Origin: Bradyrhizobium sp. 149
Lineage (GTDB): Bacteria > Pseudomonadota > Alphaproteobacteria > Rhizobiales > Xanthobacteraceae
DNA: 64,000 nt
Assembly (NCBI RefSeq): GCF_023073915.1
Contig: NZ_JADPKK010000022.1
Span: forward strand, 1,116,001 to 1,180,000
Direction: 5' to 3'
The notes under the pieces were generated by a model, which saw only the letters and a list, made by a program, of their open reading frames with translations, did no database searches and was not told the origin of the DNA. The stretch's first letter is position 1. Every line of letters starts with the position of its first letter. Positions 1-7,868 of this stretch are shown here, one piece after another. The position numbers were made by a program, and so were the translations under genes.

Positions 1-270
1 GGCGCCGTCGTACATCGTCCAGCGAAAAAGCCCCTGCCCGTGGTGTTCGAGGAAGCTGTCATTCCTGAAATGCGCGCCAGGAAACTTGAGCTGGGTTTGA
101 CCGATGCGGGCCAGCAAGGCGTCACGTCCCTCGATCTGCGAGCCCGGATCGGTATACACGCAGTCCGCCGCCACGCTTTGCTCGAGCAGCCGACGCCGCT
201 CGTCCTCGTCAATTGGTCCCCACGCCGCCTGATAGGTGTTCCAGGTTTTCAATCGCGCTTCATCGTTCAT
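1..270 (-). CDS. NTF2-like / SnoaL-type protein, clipped at the window edge
   Basis: The reverse strand opens with an ATG at 268-270 and stays open for 90 codons to the first base of the window, so the C-terminus is missing. The visible product starts MNDEARLKTWNTYQ and contains a DPGSQIEGRDALL stretch, typical of the cone-shaped nuclear-transport-factor-2/SnoaL fold, where this loop closes a small hydrophobic pocket. Family members include small isomerases, hydratases and many proteins of unknown role, so no substrate can be named. It is transcribed away from the TetR gene at 372, with a shared control region of about 100 bp holding TetR-like half-sites; it is therefore the likely target of that regulator (inference). 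The fold call is from sequence pattern only. Confidence 0.7.
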   Translation of the reverse strand, partial: MNDEARLKTWNTYQAAWGPIDEDERRRLLEQSVAADCVYTDPGSQIEGRDALLARIGQTQLKFPGAHFRNDSFLEHHGQGLFRWTMYDGA

Positions 271-304
271 GTCACAGAACCTCTCATGGCTTCATGCCGC
301 TTCC

Positions 305-335
305 GACAAATTGACAATTGTCGATATTTTGTCAA
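305..335. promoter_or_regulatory. Candidate TetR operator between divergent genes
   Basis: The region holds repeated GACAA/TTGTC half-sites: a perfect 10-bp palindrome GACAATTGTC at 313-322 and a wider inverted repeat TTGACAA (311-317) with TTGTCAA (329-335). A further GACAA lies at 305-309. It sits between the starts of the NTF2-like gene and the TetR gene, where a TetR-family repressor would be expected to bind and control both. The assignment is by position and symmetry, not by a known consensus. Confidence 0.5.
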
Positions 336-371
336 TATAGGCGACGCGCGGTTCCGACGTTCGTGAGGCTC

Positions 372-935
372 ATGGCTCGTTCCAGCATTTCGAAAGAGGA
401 GCTAGCCCTCGAGGCTGCGACGGAGGTGTTCTCGCGCTACGGTTATGCCCGCACGACAATGGGCGACATCGCCGCCGAGGCGGGAATGTCGCGGCCGGCG
501 CTCTATTTGCTCTTCCCCGACAAGGACGCCGTGTTTGCGGCGGTGATCCGGAGAATGGACGAGCAGAAGCATCGCGACATCCGGGCCGCCATCGCGCGCC
601 TCGACGGCCTTTACGCCAAGCTGCTCCACGCCTGCAAATCCTGGGGATCGCATGGCTTCGACCTGATCGAGGCGCATCCCGATTCGGCAGATCTCTTCGA
701 CCTCCGTTTCCCGGCGGTCCGGACGGTCTACGACAACTTCCAATGTTTGGTCGCCGACCTCATCCGCGATCAGGTGAAGGCCGCTGGGATAGCGGACGAG
801 CCGGAGGTGCTGGCGCGATGCTTGGTGTTCGGCATGCGGGGGCTGCGCGAAACGGCCAGGAACGGCAAGGAGATGCGGCGGCTGATCGCCATTCAGGTCA
901 CGATGCTCGTCAGAAGCATCGATGACAGCACTTGA
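372..935 (+). CDS. TetR/AcrR family transcriptional regulator
   Basis: Predicted 187-residue DNA-binding repressor. Residues about 10-55 form the TetR helix-turn-helix: the frame reads ARTTMGDIAAEAGMSRPALYLLF, the classic third-helix YxxF pattern. The remainder is an all-helical ligand domain with no recognisable specificity. ATG 372 was preferred over the in-frame ATG at 318 because the earlier one would put translation through the operator-like palindrome at 305-335 and adds residues unlike the family. It is divergent from the NTF2-like gene at 1-270, which is its probable target, and nearly convergent with the cupin gene that ends at 951. Ligand unknown. Confidence 0.85.
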   Translation: MARSSISKEELALEAATEVFSRYGYARTTMGDIAAEAGMSRPALYLLFPDKDAVFAAVIRRMDEQKHRDIRAAIARLDGLYAKLLHACKSWGSHGFDLIEAHPDSADLFDLRFPAVRTVYDNFQCLVADLIRDQVKAAGIADEPEVLARCLVFGMRGLRETARNGKEMRRLIAIQVTMLVRSIDDST

Positions 936-950
936 GCTGCGAAGAGCCGC

Positions 951-1421
951 CTATTGCACGCTGCGCGCCCGTTGCGCGCCGGTGTGCCCCCACGTCTGGT
1001 CCCAATCCTGACCGGCGGCATCGACGACGCGGCCGTCGGCTTCGAAGAACTTGTTCGGTACCTGGAAGATCGCCAGAATCAAGGCGCCCTCCGGGCACCA
1101 GGCGGCGTGCCGACTGCCCGCCTCGCGCCAGATGAATTCGCCGGCCTTGCAGGCGATCCCCCTGGCCGGCCCCTCGTTGTCGACGAGAGCGCCCTCGATG
1201 ACATAACTCTGCTCGACGCCGACATGCTCGTGATCGGGCAGCACCGATCCCGGCGCAAAGCGCATCAACGCAGTCATCAGGCCGCTGCTGCGATCGAACA
1301 GCAGCGTCTTGGCCTCGCAGCCGGGAAAGCGCGTCTTCTGCCATTCCATCTCTTGCGGCCGAACCAGATGCGAATGCTGATCTGCGGCGGCTTGCGGCAC
1401 TTTCGGAATCACGGCGTCCAT
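951..1421 (-). CDS. Cupin domain protein, ChrR-like
   Basis: A 156-residue small beta-barrel (cupin) protein. The metal-site motif is visible as LPDHEHVGVEQSYVIEG about residues 60-76, matching G(X)5HXH(X)3,4E(X)6G, and the second cupin motif lies further on around SRHAAWCPEG. This arrangement resembles the cupin domain of the anti-sigma factor ChrR, but the zinc-binding anti-sigma N-terminus of ChrR is absent, so it is a stand-alone cupin. The ATG at 1419-1421 has a GGAGGGAG ribosome site about 7 bases upstream and is preferred over the GTG immediately before it. It is convergent with the TetR gene. Substrate and metal are unknown; dioxygenase or sensor roles are both possible. Confidence 0.75.
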   Translation of the reverse strand: MDAVIPKVPQAAADQHSHLVRPQEMEWQKTRFPGCEAKTLLFDRSSGLMTALMRFAPGSVLPDHEHVGVEQSYVIEGALVDNEGPARGIACKAGEFIWREAGSRHAAWCPEGALILAIFQVPNKFFEADGRVVDAAGQDWDQTWGHTGAQRARSVQ

Positions 1422-1615
1422 CACGATGCTCCCTCCGGCTAAACTCGCCCGAAGCTAGCAGGGTCGCCCGGCCCGGTCAGCGAGCACTGCAGCAGACGGT
1501 GGGCCTCGCGCTCGAAAAATCGCCGATAGACCGGACCACAGACGCTCATCCAGCTTGATTGCGCCACGATTCCCGGTTCCAATCCGGGCGCCATTTCTGG
1601 TTTAGGGAGACAATC

Positions 1616-1864
1616 ATGATGAAGCGGATTTTGCTGACTGCGATCGTTGCCACCTTTGCAGCGGGTTCGGCCTTCGCGGAAGACACCTGCGAAAGTAAGG
1701 CGGTCGGCAAGGACGGCAAGGCGTTGGCTGGTGCCGCCAAGACCTCGTTCATGAAAAAGTGCAAGGCTGACGCCTGCGCGCCCAAGGCGGTCAGCGCCGA
1801 AGGCAAGCCGCTCGCCGGTGCCGCCAAGAACAGCTTCATGAAGAAGTGCGAAGTCGGCGCGTAA
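1616..1864 (+). CDS. PsiF-repeat small periplasmic protein
   Basis: An 82-residue exported protein. A hydrophobic signal peptide covers about residues 1-21, ending in a GSAFA cleavage site. The mature part is two copies of the PsiF repeat, each of the form (S/P)KAV...GK.LAGAAK.SFMKKC, so each repeat keeps its cysteine pair. PsiF-repeat proteins are named after a phosphate-starvation-inducible E. coli gene, but their biochemical role is unknown. ATG 1616 is chosen because AGGGAGA lies 6 bases upstream; an adjacent ATG at 1619 is the alternative. No Pho-box-like repeat was seen directly upstream. It is apparently monocistronic. Confidence 0.85.
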   Translation: MMKRILLTAIVATFAAGSAFAEDTCESKAVGKDGKALAGAAKTSFMKKCKADACAPKAVSAEGKPLAGAAKNSFMKKCEVGA

Positions 1865-2161
1865 TCGCGCTGCGAATTTGTTGTTGCCTTAGCGACATCT
1901 GCTCCACGAGATCGTGCTGCCCGGGCTTATCCCGCCTGCGAGGCCGAAGCCTCTTCGGCGAGGCGAAGGCCCGGGCATTCACGTTCCTGTTTTCGAGCAA
2001 CAGAGGCGCAGAACTTTTGCCGCCTCCCCGCGCGTGCCGCGCGCCAGACCAAATCATCCCAAGGTTGCGCCACACTAGACAGCAGGCCTCGACTGACGGA
2101 TCATGCCGTGCTGAGCGAACCGGGGCGCATCAACGAGGCCATCTAGGAAAAGGAAGTCGAG

Positions 2162-3253
2162 ATGTGGCAGTTTCGAGTGCGGGATCACGCAATGGCGACA
2201 ATGAGCTTGCTCTTCGCGCTGCTCATCAGTCTTGACGTCGCGAATGCGAGGGGCCCCGGTCTGCCCAACGTCATGGTCCTGGCAACCGGCGGTACGATCG
2301 CCGGCAGCGGGGCGAGCAGCACCACCGTGGTCGGTTACACCGCCGCCACGGTGGGCATAGAGACCCTCCTGAACGCGGTCCCCGAACTGAAAACGGTGGC
2401 TAACGTCAAGGGCGAGCAGGTCTTCCAGATCGCCAGCGAGAACATGAACAATGACTACTGGCTCAAGCTCGCAAAGCGCGTCAACGCGCTTCTCGCGCAG
2501 GACGACGTCGATGGAATTGTGATCACGCACGGGACCGATACGATCGAGGAGACCAGCTATTTTCTAGACCTGGTCGTCAAGAGCAAGAAACCTGTCGTCG
2601 TCGTCGGCGCGATGCGGCCGTCGACCGCAATCAGCGCGGATGGGCCGATCAATCTCTTTAATGCGGTGATCCTCGCAGGCAGTGACGAGGCTGTCGGCAA
2701 GGGCGTGCTCGTTGCTCTCAACGATCAGATCAACGCGGCTCGCGATGTCACCAAGAACAACACCTCGACGGCAGACACCTTCCGCACACCTGAACTCGGC
2801 TTTCTCGGCTACATGCAGGGCAACAAGCCGTACTTCTATCGTCAATCGACGCGCCGGCACACGGCGGACTCCGAATTTGACGTCTCCAGCCTCGATGTCC
2901 TGCCGCAAGTCGACATCGTCTACGGCTACGCCAACATGAACCGGGTCGCGATCGACGCTTTTGTCGCCGCCGGAGCCAAGGGGATCGTGCATGCCGGCGT
3001 TGGGGACGGCAGCCTGGCTCGGCCCGCGGTGGAGCCGGCCCTCGACGAGGCCCGCAAGAAGGGTGTCGTGATCGTTCGCAGCAGCCGTGTCGGGAACGGC
3101 ATCGTCGCGCGCAACGGCGAGGCCAAGGACGACGAACACGACTTCGTCGTCTCCGATACGCTTAATCCCCAAAAGGCGCGCATCCTGCTGATGCTGGCGC
3201 TGACCAAGACGACTGATACCAAGGAGATCCAGCGGATGTTCTACTCTTACTAG
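2162..3253 (+). CDS. ansB: Periplasmic type II L-asparaginase
   Basis: Hydrolyses L-asparagine to aspartate and ammonia. The 363-residue product begins with a signal peptide (hydrophobic stretch about 14-28, cleavage near VANA-R). The mature start LPNVMVLATGGTIAG matches type II enzymes; T45 corresponds to the nucleophile Thr12 of E. coli AnsB, and the HGTDT motif at 123-127 supplies the second catalytic Thr-Asp pair. The GAMRPSTAISADGP segment and the C-terminal dimer region are intact and full length. ATG 2162 has AGGAAAAGGAAG upstream. The gene is convergent with the MBL hydrolase and separated from it by a palindrome. Export suggests scavenging of nitrogen from external asparagine. Alternative glutaminase-asparaginase activity cannot be excluded. 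Confidence 0.93.
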   Translation: MWQFRVRDHAMATMSLLFALLISLDVANARGPGLPNVMVLATGGTIAGSGASSTTVVGYTAATVGIETLLNAVPELKTVANVKGEQVFQIASENMNNDYWLKLAKRVNALLAQDDVDGIVITHGTDTIEETSYFLDLVVKSKKPVVVVGAMRPSTAISADGPINLFNAVILAGSDEAVGKGVLVALNDQINAARDVTKNNTSTADTFRTPELGFLGYMQGNKPYFYRQSTRRHTADSEFDVSSLDVLPQVDIVYGYANMNRVAIDAFVAAGAKGIVHAGVGDGSLARPAVEPALDEARKKGVVIVRSSRVGNGIVARNGEAKDDEHDFVVSDTLNPQKARILLMLALTKTTDTKEIQRMFYSY

Positions 3254-3298
3254 AGTGTCCGAAGCGCGGTCGCTCCACGAATTCGTCAAAGGTCGTGG

Positions 3299-3321
3299 AT
3301 GGCCGGGACAAGCCCGGCCAT
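3299..3321. repeat. GC-rich palindrome (dispersed-repeat type, possible bidirectional terminator)
   Basis: Perfect 9-bp arms ATGGCCGGG (3299-3307) and CCCGGCCAT (3313-3321) with a 5-base loop. It lies between the convergent asparaginase and MBL-hydrolase genes, where a hairpin could end transcription from both sides, although no T-run follows. The same GGCCGGGACAAGCCCGGCC core is, from memory, a recurrent intergenic element in Bradyrhizobium genomes. Confidence 0.55.
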
Positions 3322-3337
3322 GACGGCGAGGCGATGG

Positions 3338-4213
3338 TCAATCCCGCTTGAAACGATAGTCAAAGGCGGCGCCGAGCGGCTTGATCAGCCCGAGCGTCGG
3401 CGCCGGAAAATGAATCGGCAGAATCAGCGTGTCGGTGTCGGCGACGGAAGCAAAAAACTTTCGCCGCGACACCGCCGACTGTTTCGCATCCCAATCCGGC
3501 TTGGCCGACCAGTCCGGCTCGCGGCACTGGATCTGGTGATGCATGAGATCGCCGGCGACCACCGCGCGTTGCCCCTTCGAGAAGATGTTCACGCAGCAAT
3601 GACAGGGCGAGTGCCCCGGCGTCGGCGTCAGCGTGACGGTGTCATCCAACGCATAATCATCATCGACCAATAGCGCCTGCCCGGCCTCGACGATCGGCAG
3701 GCAATTGTCGCGAAAGACGGTGCCGGGCGGATTGCTGCCCTTGGCGTGCTCGGCCTCCCAGGCCGCATACTCACGCTTGTGGAAGACGTATTTCGCATTC
3801 GGAAACGTCGGCACCCAGCGGCCGTCGCGCAAGGTCGTATTCCAGCCGGTGTGGTCGACATGCAGATGCGTGCAGAAGACGTAGTCGATCTGCTCGAAGC
3901 CGATACCGAGCGCGAACAATTCGTTGCGCCAGCGCTCCTTGCCGGGAAAGTCGAACGGCGGCGGATGGCCCTTGTCCTCGCCGGTGCAGGTGTCGACCAG
4001 AATGGTGTAGCGCGGCGTCCGCACCACGAACGTCTGATAGGTGATGACCATCATGCCGCGCGCGGCGTCGAACACCTCCGGCTCCATCGTCGGCAGATGG
4101 CGTTTGAACACGCCCTCGTCATAGGCCGGGAAAAAATCCTGCGGCCGCCGCCACGGCCCTTCCCGCTCGATCACCGCATCGATGGTGACGTCGCCGATCC
4201 TGAGCTGCCTCAT
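3338..4213 (-). CDS. Metallo-beta-lactamase-fold hydrolase
   Basis: A 291-residue cytoplasmic metallohydrolase with no signal peptide. The two-metal site is seen as THLHVDH at 115-121 (HxHxDH), followed by a downstream GHSPCHC around 196-202 supplying the next His, the bridging Asp in VVAGDLMHHQ and a final His in ILPIHFPAP. The spacing fits the AHL-lactonase/AttM-like and related MBL families rather than class B beta-lactamases. Substrate is unknown: lactones or other esters are plausible. The start ATG at 4211-4213 has GGAGCG upstream. It follows the ABC-F gene in the same direction but with a separating gap, so co-transcription is uncertain. Confidence 0.8.
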   Translation of the reverse strand: MRQLRIGDVTIDAVIEREGPWRRPQDFFPAYDEGVFKRHLPTMEPEVFDAARGMMVITYQTFVVRTPRYTILVDTCTGEDKGHPPPFDFPGKERWRNELFALGIGFEQIDYVFCTHLHVDHTGWNTTLRDGRWVPTFPNAKYVFHKREYAAWEAEHAKGSNPPGTVFRDNCLPIVEAGQALLVDDDYALDDTVTLTPTPGHSPCHCCVNIFSKGQRAVVAGDLMHHQIQCREPDWSAKPDWDAKQSAVSRRKFFASVADTDTLILPIHFPAPTLGLIKPLGAAFDYRFKRD

Positions 4214-4283
4214 TGCTTGTTTCGCTCCTTTTTTAAGGGAGCGTAGCGGTAGGCGTTAACGCGTCAAGACGCATATGGAAATG

Positions 4284-5906
4284 CTAGCTCCGCAACCCCG
4301 GCGCTTCCTGCCCGGTCCGCGCGACGTACTCCGTGTAGCCGCCGCCAAACTGGTGGATGCCCTCTGGCGTCAGCTCCAGCACGCGGTTCGACAGGACGCT
4401 GAGAAAATGCCGATCATGCGACACGAACAGCATGGTGCCCTCGAAATCCGACAGCGCCGTGATCAGCATCTCCTTGGTGGCGAGATCAAGATGGTTGGTC
4501 GGCTCGTCCAGCACCAGGAAGTTCGGCGGATCGAACAGCATCTTCGCCATCACCAGGCGCGCCTTCTCGCCGCCCGACAGCACGCGGCAGCGCTTCTCGA
4601 CATCGTCCCCGGAGAAGCCGAAACAGCCGGCGAGCGCGCGCAAGCTGCCCTGCCCCGCGGTCGGAAACTGTTCTTCCAGCGACTGGAACACCGTGTGTTC
4701 GCCGTCGAGCAGGTCCATGGCGTGCTGGGCGAAATAGCCCATCTTGACGCTGCCGCCCACCGCCACCGTGCCTTGGTCCGGCTCGCTCGCACCGGCGATC
4801 AACTTGAGCAGCGTCGACTTGCCGGCGCCGTTGACGCCCATCACGCACCAGCGCTCCCTACGGCGGATCATGAAATCGAGGCCGTCATAGATGCGCTTGC
4901 TGCCATAGCCCTTATAGACGTTCTTCAACGCCACGACGTCCTCGCCCGAGCGCGGCGCGGGCAGGAAATCGAACGCCACCGTCTGGCGGCGGCGCGGCGG
5001 CTCGACCCGCTCGATCTTGTCGAGCTTCTTCACCCGGCTCTGAACTTGAGCGGCATGAGACGCGCGCGCCTTGAAGCGCTCGATGAATTTGATCTCCTTG
5101 GCGAGCATCGCCTGCTGGCGCTCGAACTGCGCCTGCTGCTGCTTCTCGCTCAGCGCCCGCTGCTGCTCGTAGAATTCGTAATTGCCGGCGTAGGTCGTCA
5201 GCGATCCGGAATCGATCTCGACCACTTTCGAGATCACGCGGTTGATGAACTCGCGGTCATGCGAGGTCATCAGCAACGTGCCTTCGTAGTCGTGCAAGAA
5301 CTTCTCGAGCCAGATCAGGCTTTCGAGATCGAGATGGTTGCTGGGCTCGTCGAGCAGCATGACGTCGGGGCGCATCAAGAGGATGCGGGCGAGCGCCACG
5401 CGCATCTTCCAGCCACCGGAGAGCTTGCCGACATCGCCGTCCATCATCTCCTGGCTGAAGCCGAGGCCGGACAGCGCCTCGCGCGCACGGCCGTCGAGCG
5501 CGTAGCCGTCAAGCTCTTCGAATGCGTGCTGTACTTCCCCATAACGCGCGATGATCTCGTCCATCTGGTCGGCTTTGTCGGGATCGGCCATCGCGGTCTC
5601 GAGCTCGCGCAGCTCGGCGGCCACCGCACTCACCGGTCCTGCCCCGTCCATGACCTCGGCCACGGCGCTGCGGCCGGCCATCTCGCCGACGTCCTGATTG
5701 AAGTAGCCGATGGTGATGCCGCGATCGGTCGAGACCTGCCCCTCGTCGGGCAGTTCCTCGCCGGCGATCATCCGGAATAGCGTGGTCTTGCCCGCGCCGT
5801 TCGGGCCGACAAGGCCGATCTTCTCGCCCCTGTTGAGGGCGGCGGACGCTTCGATGAACAGGATCTGGTGGCCGGCTTGCTTGCTGACGTTGTCGAGGCG
5901 GATCAT
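4284..5906 (-). CDS. ABC-F family ATPase (YbiT/Uup-like)
   Basis: A soluble 540-residue protein with two ABC ATPase domains and no membrane segments, as expected for the ribosome-associated ABC-F family. Domain 1 has Walker A GPNGAGKT (34-41), signature LSGGWKMR and Walker B LLLDEPSNHLD; domain 2 has GVNGAGKS, LSGGEKAR and LVLDEPTNHLD. The charged inter-domain linker (about 240-310, rich in Gln, Lys, Arg) corresponds to the P-site tRNA-interacting motif region of ABC-F proteins. Start MIRLDNVSK at 5904-5906 is preferred; an upstream reading frame of 33 residues looks unrelated. ABC-F proteins act in translation (stalled ribosome rescue) or antibiotic resistance; which applies cannot be told from the sequence. 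Confidence 0.9.
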   Translation of the reverse strand: MIRLDNVSKQAGHQILFIEASAALNRGEKIGLVGPNGAGKTTLFRMIAGEELPDEGQVSTDRGITIGYFNQDVGEMAGRSAVAEVMDGAGPVSAVAAELRELETAMADPDKADQMDEIIARYGEVQHAFEELDGYALDGRAREALSGLGFSQEMMDGDVGKLSGGWKMRVALARILLMRPDVMLLDEPSNHLDLESLIWLEKFLHDYEGTLLMTSHDREFINRVISKVVEIDSGSLTTYAGNYEFYEQQRALSEKQQQAQFERQQAMLAKEIKFIERFKARASHAAQVQSRVKKLDKIERVEPPRRRQTVAFDFLPAPRSGEDVVALKNVYKGYGSKRIYDGLDFMIRRRERWCVMGVNGAGKSTLLKLIAGASEPDQGTVAVGGSVKMGYFAQHAMDLLDGEHTVFQSLEEQFPTAGQGSLRALAGCFGFSGDDVEKRCRVLSGGEKARLVMAKMLFDPPNFLVLDEPTNHLDLATKEMLITALSDFEGTMLFVSHDRHFLSVLSNRVLELTPEGIHQFGGGYTEYVARTGQEAPGLRS

Positions 5907-6027
5907 GGGGTCTTTTTGGGGGATTGTTGCGTTGCGGCGTAATAGGCCATGCGGGCCGCCAGGGGAAGCCCGGCCGGCCCCGGATCTGCCCCCGCCAGCA
6001 GCCAAATTCGCTCAATTCGACAAAGAA

Positions 6028-7635
6028 CTAGGGCTTGTAGACCTCGACGGTCTGCATCATGCCCATCTCCTCATGGTTCATCATGTGGCAGTGGAGCATG
6101 TAGACGCCCGTGAAATCGATGAAGCGTGAGCGGAACACGACCTGGCCGCCCTTGCGCTCCACGATCACGGAATCCCGCCATTCCGGCACCGCCAGCGCCT
6201 TGCCATTGGCCGAGACCACCTGGAACGGGTTGGTGTGGATGTGAAAGACGTGGTCGTCATGCTCATGCGTGTTGACGATGGTCCACTCCTCGACCGCGCC
6301 GAGCTTGACCCGCTGATCGATGCGGCCGGGATCGAACTTCTTGCCGTCGACGAAGAACTCGAACTCCTGCCAATGGCCGGCAGCGTCCGCCTCCGGCGCG
6401 GTCGCCGACAACGTCACCTTGCGACGGTTGGTGATCTCGGAATCCTTGATCGTGGCGAGCGGCGCCGGCGGCAGGGCGCGCGGCAGCTTCATGTCCATCG
6501 GCGCGCCAGCCACCACGACCCGCGCCAGCGGCCCGACCGGCGAAGGATGCCCCTGGTCGTAGGGCGCGGCGTTGAAGGCGTAGGTGCCGGGACCGCCTGC
6601 CTTCACCAGAATGTCCGCGCGCTGGCCGGGCGCGATCAGGACCTGCTTGAGCGACTGCATGGCGCCGAGCTGGATGCCGTCATACGCAATCGCATGCAGA
6701 TCGTGCTTCTCGAGATCGAGCAGCATGTCGTCCTGATAGGCGGCATTGAGGATACGCCAGCGCTGCACTTCGCCCGGACGCATCTCGATCGCCGGCCGCC
6801 GTTGCCCGTTGATCGCCAGGAAGCGCGTCGCGGTCTCCGGAAACAGCGTCTCGAAATTCTCGACCATCCCCTTGGCGTCGTAGACCACCTGGGTCAGCAC
6901 CAGCAGCCGCTCGCGCGCATCCGTGATCTCCGGCACACCGGCGAAATCGCCCTCGATGACGACGGCGCCCACCATGCCGCTGGACATCTGGATATCGGCG
7001 CTGCCGTGGTGATGCGGATGATACCAATAGGTGCCGCTGGTGTGGTCGGCCGGCAGCGAGACCTCGATGTTGTAGCTGTGCCCCGGCGCCATCGAACGCA
7101 TGACATTGTCCGCAATCCCGCTCGGGCTCGCATGCGCACCGTGAAAATGGAAATTGGTGTTGTTGAACTGGTGCGGATGGCTGATGTCCGCGGGCAGCCC
7201 ATCGCGGTTCGGCGGCAAATCGTTGATCAGCTTGATGCGCAGCGTCTCGCCGGGCTTCATCCGCAGGGTCGGACCGGGACTGCCGCCGTCGTACGACCTG
7301 ACATAGAGCTTGACGCCGCCGATCTGGCGATAGGCGTAGCCGACGCGCAATGTGGTGCTGAGCACGCCATTGACGGACCTGCGCACCTCGGGCTCGACCA
7401 GCGGCTGGTCCATGGCCGGAGCCGGCGTTTCAGCGACCATCCCCATCGTCGGCGACATGTCCGCGCTGTGGGACATGCCCGCATGGTCGTGCACGGCGTT
7501 CTGCGCATTTGCGACACCTGCGAACAGCGACAACGCGCCGGCCTTGAGACCGCAATCGAGCAATTGTCGGCGCGACAATGTCGTAGTCCCTGTCACGCTG
7601 GTGACTGTAGCTGCACCGTTCGAATCGTGCTGCAT
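6028..7635 (-). CDS. Tat-exported multicopper oxidase
   Basis: A 535-residue three-cupredoxin-domain oxidase. A twin-arginine signal (SRRQLLDCG at 21-29 followed by a hydrophobic stretch) directs folded export. Copper ligands are visible: HFHG at 163-166, HPHHHG at 206-211, HVFHIHTNPF about 460-470 and HCHMMNHEEMGM at 515-526, which together supply the type 1 and the trinuclear sites; the Met after the last His suggests a medium-potential type 1 copper. A His/Met-rich segment (HDHAGMSHSADM at 49-60) follows the signal and could gather copper. It may detoxify Cu(I) or oxidise phenols; no Cu-transport gene adjoins it. Divergent from the molybdenum hydroxylase operon across 233 bp. Confidence 0.9.
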   Translation of the reverse strand: MQHDSNGAATVTSVTGTTTLSRRQLLDCGLKAGALSLFAGVANAQNAVHDHAGMSHSADMSPTMGMVAETPAPAMDQPLVEPEVRRSVNGVLSTTLRVGYAYRQIGGVKLYVRSYDGGSPGPTLRMKPGETLRIKLINDLPPNRDGLPADISHPHQFNNTNFHFHGAHASPSGIADNVMRSMAPGHSYNIEVSLPADHTSGTYWYHPHHHGSADIQMSSGMVGAVVIEGDFAGVPEITDARERLLVLTQVVYDAKGMVENFETLFPETATRFLAINGQRRPAIEMRPGEVQRWRILNAAYQDDMLLDLEKHDLHAIAYDGIQLGAMQSLKQVLIAPGQRADILVKAGGPGTYAFNAAPYDQGHPSPVGPLARVVVAGAPMDMKLPRALPPAPLATIKDSEITNRRKVTLSATAPEADAAGHWQEFEFFVDGKKFDPGRIDQRVKLGAVEEWTIVNTHEHDDHVFHIHTNPFQVVSANGKALAVPEWRDSVIVERKGGQVVFRSRFIDFTGVYMLHCHMMNHEEMGMMQTVEVYKP

Positions 7636-7868
7636 TTGCGTTTCGCCCCCTTGTTGCCTGACGGTCTTCCGTTCGATTCGATTTTAAAGCAAGCTCGAAA
7701 CCACAATTCGAACCGCAAGCGTATCACATTCATTGGTTGTAAACCTCCTCACCCGTTCTATCGTCAATGAAACGTAACGGATTCGGCGCTCGAGCTGGTC
7801 CGTGGCCTCCCGACATCGAATGCTGCCAGCATCCCGATGTCCTCGGAACTCTGTACAAGGAACTGATC

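Noticed and set aside
40..366. Plus-strand open frame of 108 codons at the window start
   Set aside because: It is antisense to the NTF2-like gene, which has a recognisable fold and better codon pattern.
1559..1592. tRNA T-arm-like sequence (CCCGG TTCCAAT CCGGG) before the PsiF gene
   Set aside because: The T-loop is not canonical at one position and no matching acceptor, D or anticodon arms are found upstream; chance similarity or at most a relic.
4275..5780. Long plus-strand frame antisense to the ABC-F gene
   Set aside because: Residue composition (rich in Arg, His, Leu, Ala) is typical of antisense frames in GC-rich DNA; the minus strand carries complete ABC-F motifs.
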